DNA from: Monoraphidium neglectum
Lineage: Eukaryota > Chlorophyta > Chlorophyceae > Sphaeropleales > Selenastraceae
NCBI RefSeq assembly: GCF_000611645.1
Contig: NW_014012070.1
Location: forward strand, 1 to 12,239
Length of the DNA stretch: 12,239 nucleotides
Direction: 5' to 3'
Shown: in pieces, positions 1 to 8,675 of the stretch
Position numbering within the stretch: position 1 is the stretch's first letter
Layout of the letters: each line of letters begins with the position of its first letter
The notes under the pieces: generated by a model
Told to the model about the DNA's origin: nothing
The model's database searches: none
What the model saw: the letters and a program-made list of their open reading frames with translations, nothing else
Position numbers and translations under genes: made by a program

Positions 1-443
1 CCCGTAGAGCTGTCGGCAGCGCTGTGGCCGGCACCGGCGGCGGGGGCGCCGCTTGCGGTTTCCCTGGCACACCGCTGGTCCGGGCACGCGTCGGGCGGCG
101 CCGCGGCGGCGCGCCGCTCGTCGCAGTGCAGCCGCGACGGCAGCACAAGCCGGGGCGGCGCCTCGGGCGCGTCTCCGGGCGCGAGCTGGGGGCTGGCGGT
201 GGTGCTGCTGACGTCGTCAGGGAGCCGCGGCTGCTCCAGCGGCTGGCTGCGCGCGTCGGCCGCCGCGAGCCACGGCGCGGCGGCGCCGCCCTTCAGGCTC
301 TGGCTGGGCGGCGGCAGTGCAGCGCCCCAGGCGATGGTGGCCGGGACCGCCGGGCCCGTCCTGCGCGCCTTGGCACGCGTCATGACGACCACGTCAAGTG
401 CCGACACGCCCGGGGCTGCTCTCTTCCTCTCAGGCTGTGCCAT
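1..443 (-). CDS. N-terminal part of an unrecognised protein (partial, cut by window edge)
   Basis: An open frame starts at an ATG at 443-441 and runs 147 codons to the left edge without a stop. It begins MAQPERKRAAPGVSALD and continues as an Ala/Pro/Ser-rich chain with few hydrophobic stretches. Third codon positions are about 88% G/C. The start context is good (A at -3, G at +4), and it is the first in-frame ATG after an in-frame stop at 524-522. The complementary plus frame is also open and equally GC3-rich, but its product is a Ser/Arg/Trp/Cys-rich chain that looks like an antisense shadow. I recognise no domain; this may be a disordered N-terminus. It lies in the same orientation as the helicase gene and downstream of it. 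Splicing within this stretch is possible and was not resolved. Confidence 0.5.
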   Translation of the reverse strand, partial: MAQPERKRAAPGVSALDVVVMTRAKARRTGPAVPATIAWGAALPPPSQSLKGGAAAPWLAAADARSQPLEQPRLPDDVSSTTASPQLAPGDAPEAPPRLVLPSRLHCDERRAAAAPPDACPDQRCARETASGAPAAGAGHSAADSST

Positions 444-1182
444 GCTGCCAGCGTCCCGACCTGGCCCGCGTCCCCTTCTGCCCCGGCCGCCTGCTCCTCG
501 TCCCGGCCCCACCAAAAGCTGCTAGCATTCGACAACACCAGCTGCTGGTATAAGCTGATGAAGGGGAGGGTGCCTTCGAGTCGTCCGCAAGCGAACACGA
601 AGTCCGACCAGGCGTGGGAGGGTGAAGTTCCGACAAATCAAGTCCTACACTTTGCATCCAGAGAAAACGGGTAAAGGCTCTGGCAAACGTGGGCACGGGA
701 AATGCCGGCGGTGGCCTCTGGCACTCTGGCCCAGCTGCCGCGCCACACGTGCATGCATCGCACAGAGTACCTAGGGAAGATGCTGCAGGCCGCGCGCCCC
801 GCCACCGCCGCGCATGCCGCACAAGCCCTAATTCTCCTGCGTGCGACGCCCTTACTGACTACATGCTTTGCTTGCTTGTGCGGCGGGCACACGCGAGGCT
901 CGGCCTGCGTCACACCGAACAAACTGTCGCGTCGGTTGCGCAGCGTAGGGGCCACCTGGAAGGCCGCGGCCCTTGGCGCATGCCCCCTTGGTGCATCAAG
1001 CAGTCATGAGCCCACGGGTGCGGGCTGCTACAACGCACCCAGCTTGCCCAAGCGCCGACGGGCGGCGCCGGCAGGCCGATCCCACCCAGCTGTGCAGCGG
1101 CAAGCCCAGTCACTAGGCGCATGCTGTCCCTGCCCCGCGCATGCTACCCAGCGGTGCATCCTGCAGAGGGCCGACGCCAGCT
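444..1182. other. Intergenic region between the unknown gene and the helicase 3' end
   Basis: This gap of about 740 bp separates the start of the left minus-strand gene from the predicted poly(A) region of the helicase. It should hold the promoter and 5' UTR of the left gene, but I see no convincing TATA box. Open frames of 70-216 codons on both strands overlap each other, are Cys/Arg/His-rich and resemble no family I know. I see no RNA gene or mobile element here. Confidence 0.5.
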
Positions 1183-1187
1183 TTACA
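1183..1187 (-). terminator. Candidate TGTAA poly(A) signal of the helicase gene
   Basis: The plus strand reads TTACA, so the transcript has TGTAA(A) about 176 nt after the helicase stop codon. TGTAA is the usual polyadenylation signal of Chlamydomonas-type green algae, with cleavage typically 10-30 nt further on. It is the only TGTAA on the minus strand between the helicase stop and the next gene. Confidence 0.5.
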
Positions 1188-1362
1188 CTGCCACACTGAA
1201 GGCGCGAAACGTGGGAGACAACCTAGAAAACACTCACTCTCGTTAGAAACATTCATTTGTACACATTCATTGAGGGACCGCTACCTGCCCTGGCTACGAC
1301 ACTCCCTTGAAGGCTAGCTAGCACGATACTGTGAAGACCAGCCTGCTGCCTCTCGGCACGCC

Positions 1363-2243
1363 TCAATCGCAACCCGCCCCAGCGTCGCTGCCTTCGACCT
1401 CCTTCCTCGGACGGCCGCGCTTGGGCTTAGCCGCGCCGCCTGCGCCCGCCGCCCGCTTGCTGCCGCCCGTGGCCCGCGGAGGCCGCTCCTTGCGCCCCTG
1501 GGCCACGCGCGGGCGGCGCTGCTTGGCGGCGCCGGTGCCTGCCGCGTCGCCGGCGGCGCCCTCGCTCTCCCCGGCCGCCGCGCCGCCGCTCTGCGTCCCG
1601 CTCGGCCCCCGCTTTGCGTCAGCATTGCTTCCCACACTGCCCGCCGCGGCCACCCCCTTCCCCCGAGGCGCCGGGCCCTCTCCACGTCCCAGTGCCTGGT
1701 CTGCGCCGACCGCGATGCCGGCCGGTTCTTCGCCCTGCTCCCCCGCGGCGCCTGCGGCTGCCGCTGTCCGAGCCGAACTTTGGGCACCCGCCCCCTCCCC
1801 CTCCCCTGCAGACCCATCGCCGCCTTCTGCAGCGCCCGCCCCGCCGCCAAACACGCGCGGTTCGACCCGCGAGAGGCCCCGCCGCGCCGCCTGCGCGCCG
1901 AGCCAGTCCGGCAGCATCGTCCGGCGCGGGCGCTGCTCTGTGCGCAGGCAGGCCTCCACCGTGGCGCGCGACGCGACAAGGATGAGTAACTCGCTCGCGC
2001 GGCTGACGGCGGTGTACAACAGCTGCCTCGTCAGCAGCATGGGGGAGCTGGGGGGCAGGGCGACCAGGACCGCGGGGAACTCGCCGCCTTGGCCCTGGAG
2101 CGGGGGCGCAGGGGCGCAGCATGTGTTTGTGTGTTTGTGGGGGGTGAGGGGATTGCCCGCGAATGCGTGCGCGCGCGCGCGCGCGCGTGTGTGTGTGTGT
2201 GTCTGTGCATATGTTTGTATGTGTGTACACACGCATGCACACA

Positions 2244-2277
<34 letters not shown>

Positions 2278-5200
2278 CACCCCCCACACATACACACACA
2301 CACACACGCATACGTCCACACCTTGTGAACGGTGATTGCAAACGCGTGCTGCACACTGTCCAGCAGCTCGCGTGAGGTGTAACTGCACACGTGCGGCTGC
2401 CCTCTCTCGCTGCCGGGCCGGGGATCAAACGCCACTTGAGCGTTCAAGACGCTCCCGCTTTCACCCAGCCCAGTGAGAATGCCAATGTCCCCTGGAGCAG
2501 CGAGCAACGTTGGGCGGGGTGCGCGTGGCAGAGCGAGCAGGGGTGCAACTTTGCGGGTATGTCGCCGCCGCCTATCGTGGCGGCCGCTGGTAGGCACACA
2601 CGCCCCTGCCGCGGCGGGCAAGCGACAGCAGTGCACACTGGGGCCGTTTGGCTTGGCGCCCGCGGCACTCGCGCGTCGCACCGCGCCGGCGGGTGCGGAA
2701 AGGGTAGCTGCCGCCCCGCGTATGGCGGGGCGCGGCAGGGTGCGCCACGGCCCAGCTGGCTGGCCCGGCCCGGCCCACCGTTCGAAACAAGCCTCTGGTA
2801 GTCGTTCGCGGTCTGCACGACCCGGTCCCCCACCCGCCAGGTCGGCGCGCCCGCGCCGCGCCATGCAGGCACCGCCGGCTTGGCTGTGCCGTTGGCGTCC
2901 TTTTCGGGATTCATCAGCGGCTGCAGCAGGGCGTTCAGGGCGTGCGTCCCCGCGGCGTCCTTCTTGGTGGGGGTGAGGACCTGGGGAGCATGGGGTGGGG
3001 CGGCGCAAATCGGTGCTAATAGATCCATTTGCCTGCATGCACTGGCCGCTCACACTGCGCCATGATCAACGCGGCGAGGCCTGCGCAGGGTGACACAGGT
3101 GACCCTGCCGCGCTCCAGACACCAGTGGACCCTCTCGCACGCGCATGCCGCACAAATGCCAAGGCGCGCGGCCGCCAGGCTCAAGGGACAGCGGCACGGG
3201 TGAGGGATCAGGGTTTAGGCTGCGCAGGCAACCGGTCCACACCTGAATTTCTTGCACCTCCGCGCCCCCATCGCGCAGCAGCACGCGCTCAACCACCTCG
3301 CGCGCCGCCGCCGCCACCTGCAGGGGCTGGCAGCCGTCATGAAGCTGCAGCCACACCGCGTCGCTGGCCAGACTGAGGCGCGAGACCAACGGAGGCCCGG
3401 GCGCCTCCACCGTGGCAGCTTCCGCCGCATCATCCTTGTCATCCTCATCATCCTGATCATCCTTGTCGTCGTCGTCATCCTCGTCATTGTCGCTCAAGCC
3501 GATGATGTCGGTGTCTGCGGTGACCGGTGCGCTGAATGTCACCGGCCCGTTGTGGGTAGGGCTCAATCCAGTGGGCCAGGGTTCGGTGGCTGAGTCGAGG
3601 GCGGAGTAGATGGCCTTGATGACGTCATCAGGCGCTGACGACCCGGGCCGCCAGACGTCCATGCTGGTGGGCAGGGCGCCTGCGCAGGATGGGTGAGTGG
3701 CTGGCTTTGAGTGCACGCGTGTGCTCGCGCGTTGTGCTGACCCGGCCGTGTGCTGACGGCGGCAATCCTAGGGGGAAAGGTGCATGGCTGCGTTGCCGCA
3801 GGCAGGAGAGGCGTCTTTGCATCAGGGAGCTCTGCGCAGCCATTGCTTTCTGAATTCCCGCGCCAGGCAGCAACAGCGCTCGTGCGGCCGGCCACAAGAG
3901 TGAGGGTGCGCAGAACCCAGAGCAGCAAATGACCGGCCCCTAGCGAAGAAATATTGGAGGACAAGATTTGCTGAGGTGCTCATACCGCGCCGCACCCGCG
4001 TTGATCTGGTGCGCTGCCGGGATGATCGCGCTGCTGGCGCGCTGGCGGAAGACCTGCGGGCGGGTGTAAGTTGCGGGGGTGACATCAGTAACTTGCGGGG
4101 GTGACTGATGTGCATGGACACTTCCTTGCGGGCCGTTGTGCTGGGTTTCAAAGTGCCTTGAGGCGCAGGGGCATCAAGACACCACCACATCGCGGTGCAG
4201 CACAGGCTTGATCGTGGAGAAGTATGGTCCAAGAGGGGCGAGCCTGTGGGACCCACGCAATGCCAGCTGGCGCCAGCGCATCCGTCCCCTGCGTGGACTG
4301 AGGCCTGCAGCAGCGCCGCAGCGCGGCCGCGCCACCACGCTTGTGCTGGCTAGCGGCAGCACGGCTGAAAATCAGAAGCAAAAACGAATGGCAGGGCGCA
4401 CCTCTCGGAGGACTTCGACCGGCAGCAGGCCACTCCTGATGGCCGCGAGGAAGGGCGTCCCGGGGGACACCGGCGGCAGCTGGTCCGGGTCGCCGACCAG
4501 CACCAGACGCGCGCCCCGCCTGCCCAGTGTAGTATTTGGAGCGCAGCGACGCGAGATGCGTCAGTGTGTGTGGGCGCAGGGCCAAGGGCACGAGAGACAG
4601 CCACACGGTAGAAACACAGCAACGTGAGCCGGCGGCCGTTCGTCCAAGCTCTGAGCAGCCCCGGCCTCTCAAGTTCAAGCCGCCACCAAGCTCGAGCTGC
4701 ACGCGGCTCCAGCCCCGTGGATGCTGGTCACTTTGCCACACCCGTGACCCAGATCGCCGCCTGCCGCGACGAAATCGCGACCGCTCCCCTGCGCCCAAGA
4801 GACGCCAAAACTCGCCCCACCTGAGCGCCGCAACCAGCCGGGCCAAGAGGTCTGTGGACAGCATGCTCGCCTCGTCCACAACAACGCAGCTGTAGGGCAG
4901 CGGGTTGCCCGCGTGAAACTCCCACACCCACCGCTGCCCCCGCGCGCCGCCGGCCGCCGCGTCGCCGTCTGCATCCTCGAATGCGTCCCAATCGGTGTCC
5001 CCGTCGTCGCTAGCCTCTCCATCCTCCGGATCCGCCGCATCCGCTTGGGCGTCGCCATTGCCGCGGGCGGCAGCGAGGGCGCCCGCCCTGCTGAGCTGGC
5101 GCTCGTGCGCCGCCCACACAGGCGGCAGACGAGCGTCCTCCTCATCGTCGCTGCTGCTGCCGGCATCCCGCGCCGCGGCTGCCTTCTTGGCCGCGAGCGC

Positions 5201-8200
5201 CTCGGGGGTCATGCAGCCGAGCAAGCGGTGGGCGGTGGTTGCAGGCACGCCGGCCCTGCGCTGCAGCTGCTGGGCGGCGCGGCCTGCGGGCGCGGGCGCG
5301 GTTGCGTGCGTAAGCCAAATGGGGGCGGGGGCGCACGCAGGCGCGGGCGTGGGCCAGATGATGGCGCAAGTGCGGGCGGGGCACGGGTGGGGGTGACATC
5401 AGAGCAGCCTGGGCGGGGCGCCGGGCGCGGCTTTTGTCATACGAGTGGCAGTTTTCAAGGAGTAAAGGCGCAAGCCGGGGTCCAGGCCGCCCCGAGCAGC
5501 CCCTTTGCCATATCCGGCCACGCCGGGCGCGGCGCGCTTCGCTTTGCGCGGTGCCGCCGTGCGCTTTGCGCCACGCGCTTTGCACCGCGAGCTCTATCCC
5601 GCGCGCTTTGCGCCGCGCGCTTCGCTTCGCGCGTCTCCTGCTGTGCGCTGCGCGCCGCGCGCGCCTGTGGGCGCGCAGACTGCAATGGACTCGCCCCGCT
5701 CCCGCGCGTCCTCGACGATCGCCCGCACTGTGTGCGACTTGCCGCACCCCGGCCCGCCGGTGATAATGAACACCGGAGACGCCGCGGCCCCGCGCACGGC
5801 GGCGTTCTGGCCCGGTGACAGCTCGGGGCGATGCCTGGGCTCGGGGCGGGCCGGCGCGCGCGCGCCGCGCGCAGCCAGGGCGACGAGGCCCTCTGCCAAG
5901 CCCCACTCCTCCTGCCACCTGTGGCGCAGCGCGCACCTGCGCGCGTGCGTACGCGCGCGCGCGCGCGTTACGTGCCGGCCCGCGAGGGCGCGGTCTGAAT
6001 GCGCGAATCGCGAAACCCCGACGCGGGCGCGGGCAACGGGCTCCGCCGCGGCGGCGGCGCCTGCGGCTGCGGGCGCGGGCCCTGCCGCGGCGCCGTCGGC
6101 GGCCGCGCGCGGCGGCTCACCAGTCATCCGGATGGATCTTTTCGGCGGCCTGACGCCGCAGCGCGTCCCGCCGCTCCGCCGTGTCCCACGGTAGGCCGCC
6201 CTCCGTCTGCGCCAGCGAGTCGGGGCGCTCGACGACCAGACGGCCCGCCTTGCGCAGCTGCCCCGCGCAGCCAGCGAGCGGCGCCGCGTCCTCGGGCCAC
6301 GGCCGGCCGGTGGTTCGCATGAGATCCAGGGTCTCTTTGATGATGGCGGGCGCGAATGGCCGGGGCAGGGAGGGGTGGGTGCGATGAACGGGCACACGTT
6401 CAGCAAGGCCGGATGGGTGCAGCTGTCGTCGAGACACGGCGGGGGCCATCGGTGCGGCACGGCCTGCTAAAGAGCAGTCGCTCCTGTTAGCTGAGCTACG
6501 GGATGGTGAGCCGACCAAGGCCCACGCGAGCGCTGCGGCCATTTGACCACCAGCCATGCACTGCAGCACCCTGTGCACCCTGCATGAGCTCTCGCCAGGG
6601 CAGGCCCGTGTGGCCGTCGTTGCCCGCCAGCCCCAGCGCGTGGACGAGCGCCTCGCGGCCGCGGTCCTTGCTGCCAGGTTCGCGGCCCAAGGCTTCTGCG
6701 ACCTGCGGCGCAGCGGCGGGGGTGACGCAGGTCAAGGAGCGGTGGCGCGTGTTGCTTATTGAACATGGATTAGGATTAGGATTGTTACAAGATCCCGCGG
6801 TCGCCCGCTCCTGGAGCCATCATGGGGTCACCCGTCGGGCGGCGAAGACGGGGGGCCCAGAGAGTCAAAGAGGGTGGGCGGGGCGTGGGCTTCGTGGACG
6901 AAGCCCCCATGCACGGCACGCACATGCGAATCTGTGGGGAAAATGTAGATAAGGAAGGGTGGCAGGGCCTAGGCTTGCCTGTGGTTCGCGCTGGAGGCTG
7001 TGTTTGCTGACCGTGCGCGCGCGCGCACCTGCGCACGCCCGCCCGCACACACTTGCCGAGAGAGGGGCGTCCCACCTGCTCGCCAGCCAGCCAACTGAGG
7101 CCGGCCGAGCGCGCGGCTCCCCATGGGTTTATTGAGAACGCCTCCATGGCCGCCACTGCGCTCCCAAACTTGGCTCTGACGGCGTCGACCCGCTTAGGCG
7201 TGAGGTGGATGTCGGCCGTCAGGCGGATCATGGCCGCCAGCTCCCTCTCACCGTAGAACTCTGGGGGGTCGCGAGACGCGTGTGTTCCGAGGGCGGGTGC
7301 AGGGGCGGTTCAGAGTGGCAGAGACAGCGAGGTGAGCAGGGCCCAGGTGTGATGCGGCCATCGCAGGGCTGGACGAGGGCAGGGGCCCCGGGACGACGGT
7401 TGGCCAAGACTCCTGGTGCAGGCGCGCCGTCTTTGACACCGCTTCTGGCGTTGCCCAGTCGCAATCCCGGCTCGAACCCGGGCCCACCGATCTTGCGCTT
7501 CCACTGCCTCGCAATATCTTCTGCTAGATTCGGCCGCACGCCGGCCTCCTGGGCCAGCCGGCTGGCGCAGTCGGCGCCGGACAGCACCTGCGGCGCGGGC
7601 GCCGCATGGCGCAGTTGCACCGACGTCGCGCAGCGCGACGCACACGCGTGCCACAGGACTGGCAAATCGGCGGCGGATAATCTTCTCGTCAGGTCCTGCT
7701 TCGCACAACCCTCGCTGCCTTCAAAGGCGTCGTTGTAAAATCGCCCGGGCAACGCCAGCTCAAGCAGGCGGCTGCCGCGCCGCAGCTTCCCCGTCCCTAG
7801 GCGAGCGGTGTCACCACACCCGCGCAACGCCAGGGGGTGTGTCGCGCGGCGCCCGCCGCGCACCTGCCCGAGAGCCTCCACCCCGAACGCCTCGACGATT
7901 TTCTCGGCGGTCGCCGGCCCGACGCCTTCCAGTTCATTGACCAGGTACCGCTTGAGCCCGTCCGCGTCGCCCGGCAGCTGCGGCGCAGCCGCGTCCGACT
8001 CTGAGGGCTGCCGGTAGGTCACGCTTCGGAGGGGTGTGAATGGTGGGCGCTCGCAGTGAGCGCGCTGTGCGGTGCGGTGTGAAGCAGTGCCGTGAGGCCC
8101 TACAGGCTGCCCAAGCAGTTTCGGACTGCACCGCCACCCCACGCAGCGCCGACGCCGGCGGGACTCGGTAAAAAGGCGCGGCCAGCGGCGCCGCCCTCAC

Positions 8201-8675
8201 GAGACCTCGGCATCTCAGGCACCCAAAGTTAGCCTTGCACCCACAGCAGCCAACCGGGCGCACCTGAAACGCCACCCATACTGTGGGTGTTTACTCCAGG
8301 TCCCCAGGAGGGTCAACTCGTCGTCCTCGTCAGCTTCGGCCAGCACATCGACCCCCACCGCGACCACTGTGTTGCTGCCGGCGGGGCCGGGCCCGGCGTC
8401 GCGCCGGCCGCCGTCGTGCGTGTGCTCTTCAATGGATATCACCTGCGGACGATTCCCGGGCGACCGCGTGAGGCGGGGCGGCGGCCGCAAACAACAAACA
8501 AGAATGAGCTGGGTTTATCAACGGCTGGGCTTCGTTGGAAGCCGGGGCGGCGCTCGCACGCGTGCGGCACCTTGTGCTTGGAGTGCTGCAGCACGGATGC
8601 GCGCGCGATCACCTTGACTGATATGCAGCGCCAGTTGTCGCGCTTTGATATGAGTCGCAGGACGCGCGCTCGCAT
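1363..8675 (-). CDS. RecD2-like SF1B DNA helicase, 15 exons, 1158 aa
   Basis: Predicted ATP-dependent 5'-3' DNA helicase of the RecD2 type. Exons, high to low: 8675-8613, 8442-8264, 8023-7864, 7587-7488, 7260-7076, 6702-6579, 6334-6121, 5936-5665, 5283-4821, 4519-4402, 4053-3996, 3679-3243, 2980-2779, 2491-2322, 2094-1363 (TGA). All phases agree; introns are GT-AG except intron 8 (GC-AG). Order of domains: OB-like part (1-80), helix-hairpin-helix repeats (about 85-215), linker helices, Q-motif-like ELSPGQ (380-385), Walker A GGPGCGKS (402-409), APTGRAA (430-436), Walker B DEAS (569-572), GDPDQLPPV (596-604), VFRQ (627-630), GDRVVQTANDY (842-852), TVHK+GQGGEF (912-921) and YTAVSRA (942-948). 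A low-complexity tail of about 190 residues ends in an AT-hook. It differs from bacterial RecD2 by acidic insertions at 456-550 and 680-755 and by the tail. RecD2 enzymes act in replication-fork maintenance and repair; the role here is inferred. The introns argue against bacterial contamination. The start at 8675 is the least certain part; an upstream exon is possible. Confidence 0.9.
1399..1428 (-). other. C-terminal AT-hook in the helicase tail
   Basis: Codons for KPKRGRPRKE lie 18-27 bases-worth of codons from the end of the protein, with the GRP core at residues 1142-1144 of 1158. This is the canonical AT-hook (R-G-R-P flanked by basic residues), a minor-groove binder of AT-rich DNA. The preceding tail contains further Arg/Lys clusters such as QRRPRV and GRKERPPR, which could serve as nuclear-localisation signal. 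Bacterial RecD2 proteins have no AT-hook. Confidence 0.75.
2095..2321 (-). repeat. Intron 14 with compound GC/GT/CA microsatellite
   Basis: On the plus strand, about 2166-2188 is (GC)n passing into (GT)n, followed by an interrupted GT stretch, a GTGTGTACACAC centre near 2221-2232, and two CA tracts at about 2246-2275 and 2292-2307. The intron splits the motif V/VI region between TVHK and GQGGEF. Its GT and CA halves are complementary, so both DNA and pre-mRNA could form a long stem. Open frames of Val/Cys/His repeats here are repeat translation and not genes. Confidence 0.85.
3429..3506 (-). other. Asp/Glu tract with SUMO-interacting-motif-like IIGL
   Basis: Exon 12 encodes DTDIIGLSDNDED followed by a run of about 20 mainly Asp residues with Lys and Gln interruptions (residues 701-729). 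The hydrophobic core IIGL (3495-3506) directly followed by Ser and acidic residues fits the known SUMO-interacting motif pattern. The DNA is a GAC/GAT/GAG-rich imperfect trinucleotide repeat, so tract length may vary between strains. The match to a SIM is a pattern match only. Confidence 0.5.
4070..4112 (-). repeat. Short tandem duplication in intron 10
   Basis: On the plus strand, TTGCGGGGGTGAC occurs twice 24 bp apart (about 4071 and 4094), next to the exon 11 acceptor. The same core GGGGGTGACATCAG recurs at 5389-5402 inside intron 8. Other long introns of this gene hold no gene that I can see. Confidence 0.6.
4931..5215 (-). other. Acidic insertion between motif Ia and Walker B
   Basis: Within exon 9, about 95 residues (456-550) lie between TTAHRLL and WVWEFHAGNPLPYS. 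Bacterial RecD2 has only about 15-25 residues here. The insert is rich in Asp/Glu, Ala and Ser (for example SSSDDEED and GDTDWDAFEDADGD). It is likely a disordered loop on motor domain 1A. Third-position GC and open frame run through it, so it is exon sequence and not a missed intron. Confidence 0.7.
5284..5664 (-). repeat. Intron 8: GC-AG intron with GCGCTTTGCGC minisatellite
   Basis: Phase and RecD2 homology fix exon 8 ending in APTG (G split) and exon 9 resuming with RAAQQLQ. That places the donor at CAG|GCGCGC and the acceptor at CGCAG|GC. No in-phase GT donor is available at that point. From about 5530 to 5664 the intron holds imperfect copies of a GCGCTTTGCGCC-like unit, five or so, spaced 14-28 bp and reaching the donor itself. 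Confidence 0.7.
6121..8675 (-). other. Exons 1-7: RecD2 N-terminal OB and HhH region
   Basis: Exons 1 and 2 give an OB-like piece with WRCISVK and LTLLGTWSKHPQYGWRF, which matches the RecD2 strand pattern usually read as 'G.W..HP.YG.QF'. Exon 3 contains the HhH sequence LEGVGPATAEKIVEAFG. Exon 4 continues into a second hairpin ending in IARQWKRK. Exon 5 carries IHLTPKRVDAVRAKFG and an 'NPW' segment equivalent to the RecD2 'NPY.L' region. Exon 6 (VAEALGREPGS...GHTGLPWREL) matches the following helical linker. This region is what separates RecD2 from RecD1 and from Pif1/Helitron helicases. Confidence 0.85.
6767..6783. repeat. Telomere-like (GGATTA)n short tract in intron 5
   Basis: GGATTAGGATTAGGATT lies in intron 5 of the helicase. 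It is close to, but not the same as, known green-plant telomere units (TTTAGGG or TTTTAGGG). At under three copies it is probably a simple repeat. Confidence 0.5.

Noticed and set aside
24..674. 216-codon plus-strand open frame and the plus frame 1 reading of 1-525
   Set aside because: Arg/Gly/Ser/Trp/Cys-rich product typical of antisense frames in GC-rich DNA; the minus frame gives a more natural protein with a good start context.
1331..2335. 334-codon plus-strand open frame
   Set aside because: Antisense of the helicase last exon plus translation of the GT/CA microsatellite.
5142..6460. Long minus frames reading through introns 7 and 8
   Set aside because: They include true exon 8, but the remainder is Arg/Ala repeat translation of introns; homology and phase support splicing instead.
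7013..7050. GC-alternating and CA-rich stretch, and a similar one at about 5941-5970
   Set aside because: Short simple repeats within introns, with no further structure; no CRISPR-like spacing.
7466..7482. tRNA T-arm-like stem-loop on the minus strand (5-bp stem, loop GTTCGAG)
   Set aside because: No matching acceptor, D or anticodon arm upstream; it lies across the exon 4 edge and intron 4 start. Probably chance, or at most a B-box-like remnant.
1363..8675. Helitron or Pif1-type helicase, or bacterial contamination
   Set aside because: The N-terminal OB/HhH region and the GDPDQLPPV and TVHK motifs fit RecD2; no Rep domain or Helitron ends are seen, and 14 introns rule out a bacterial contig.
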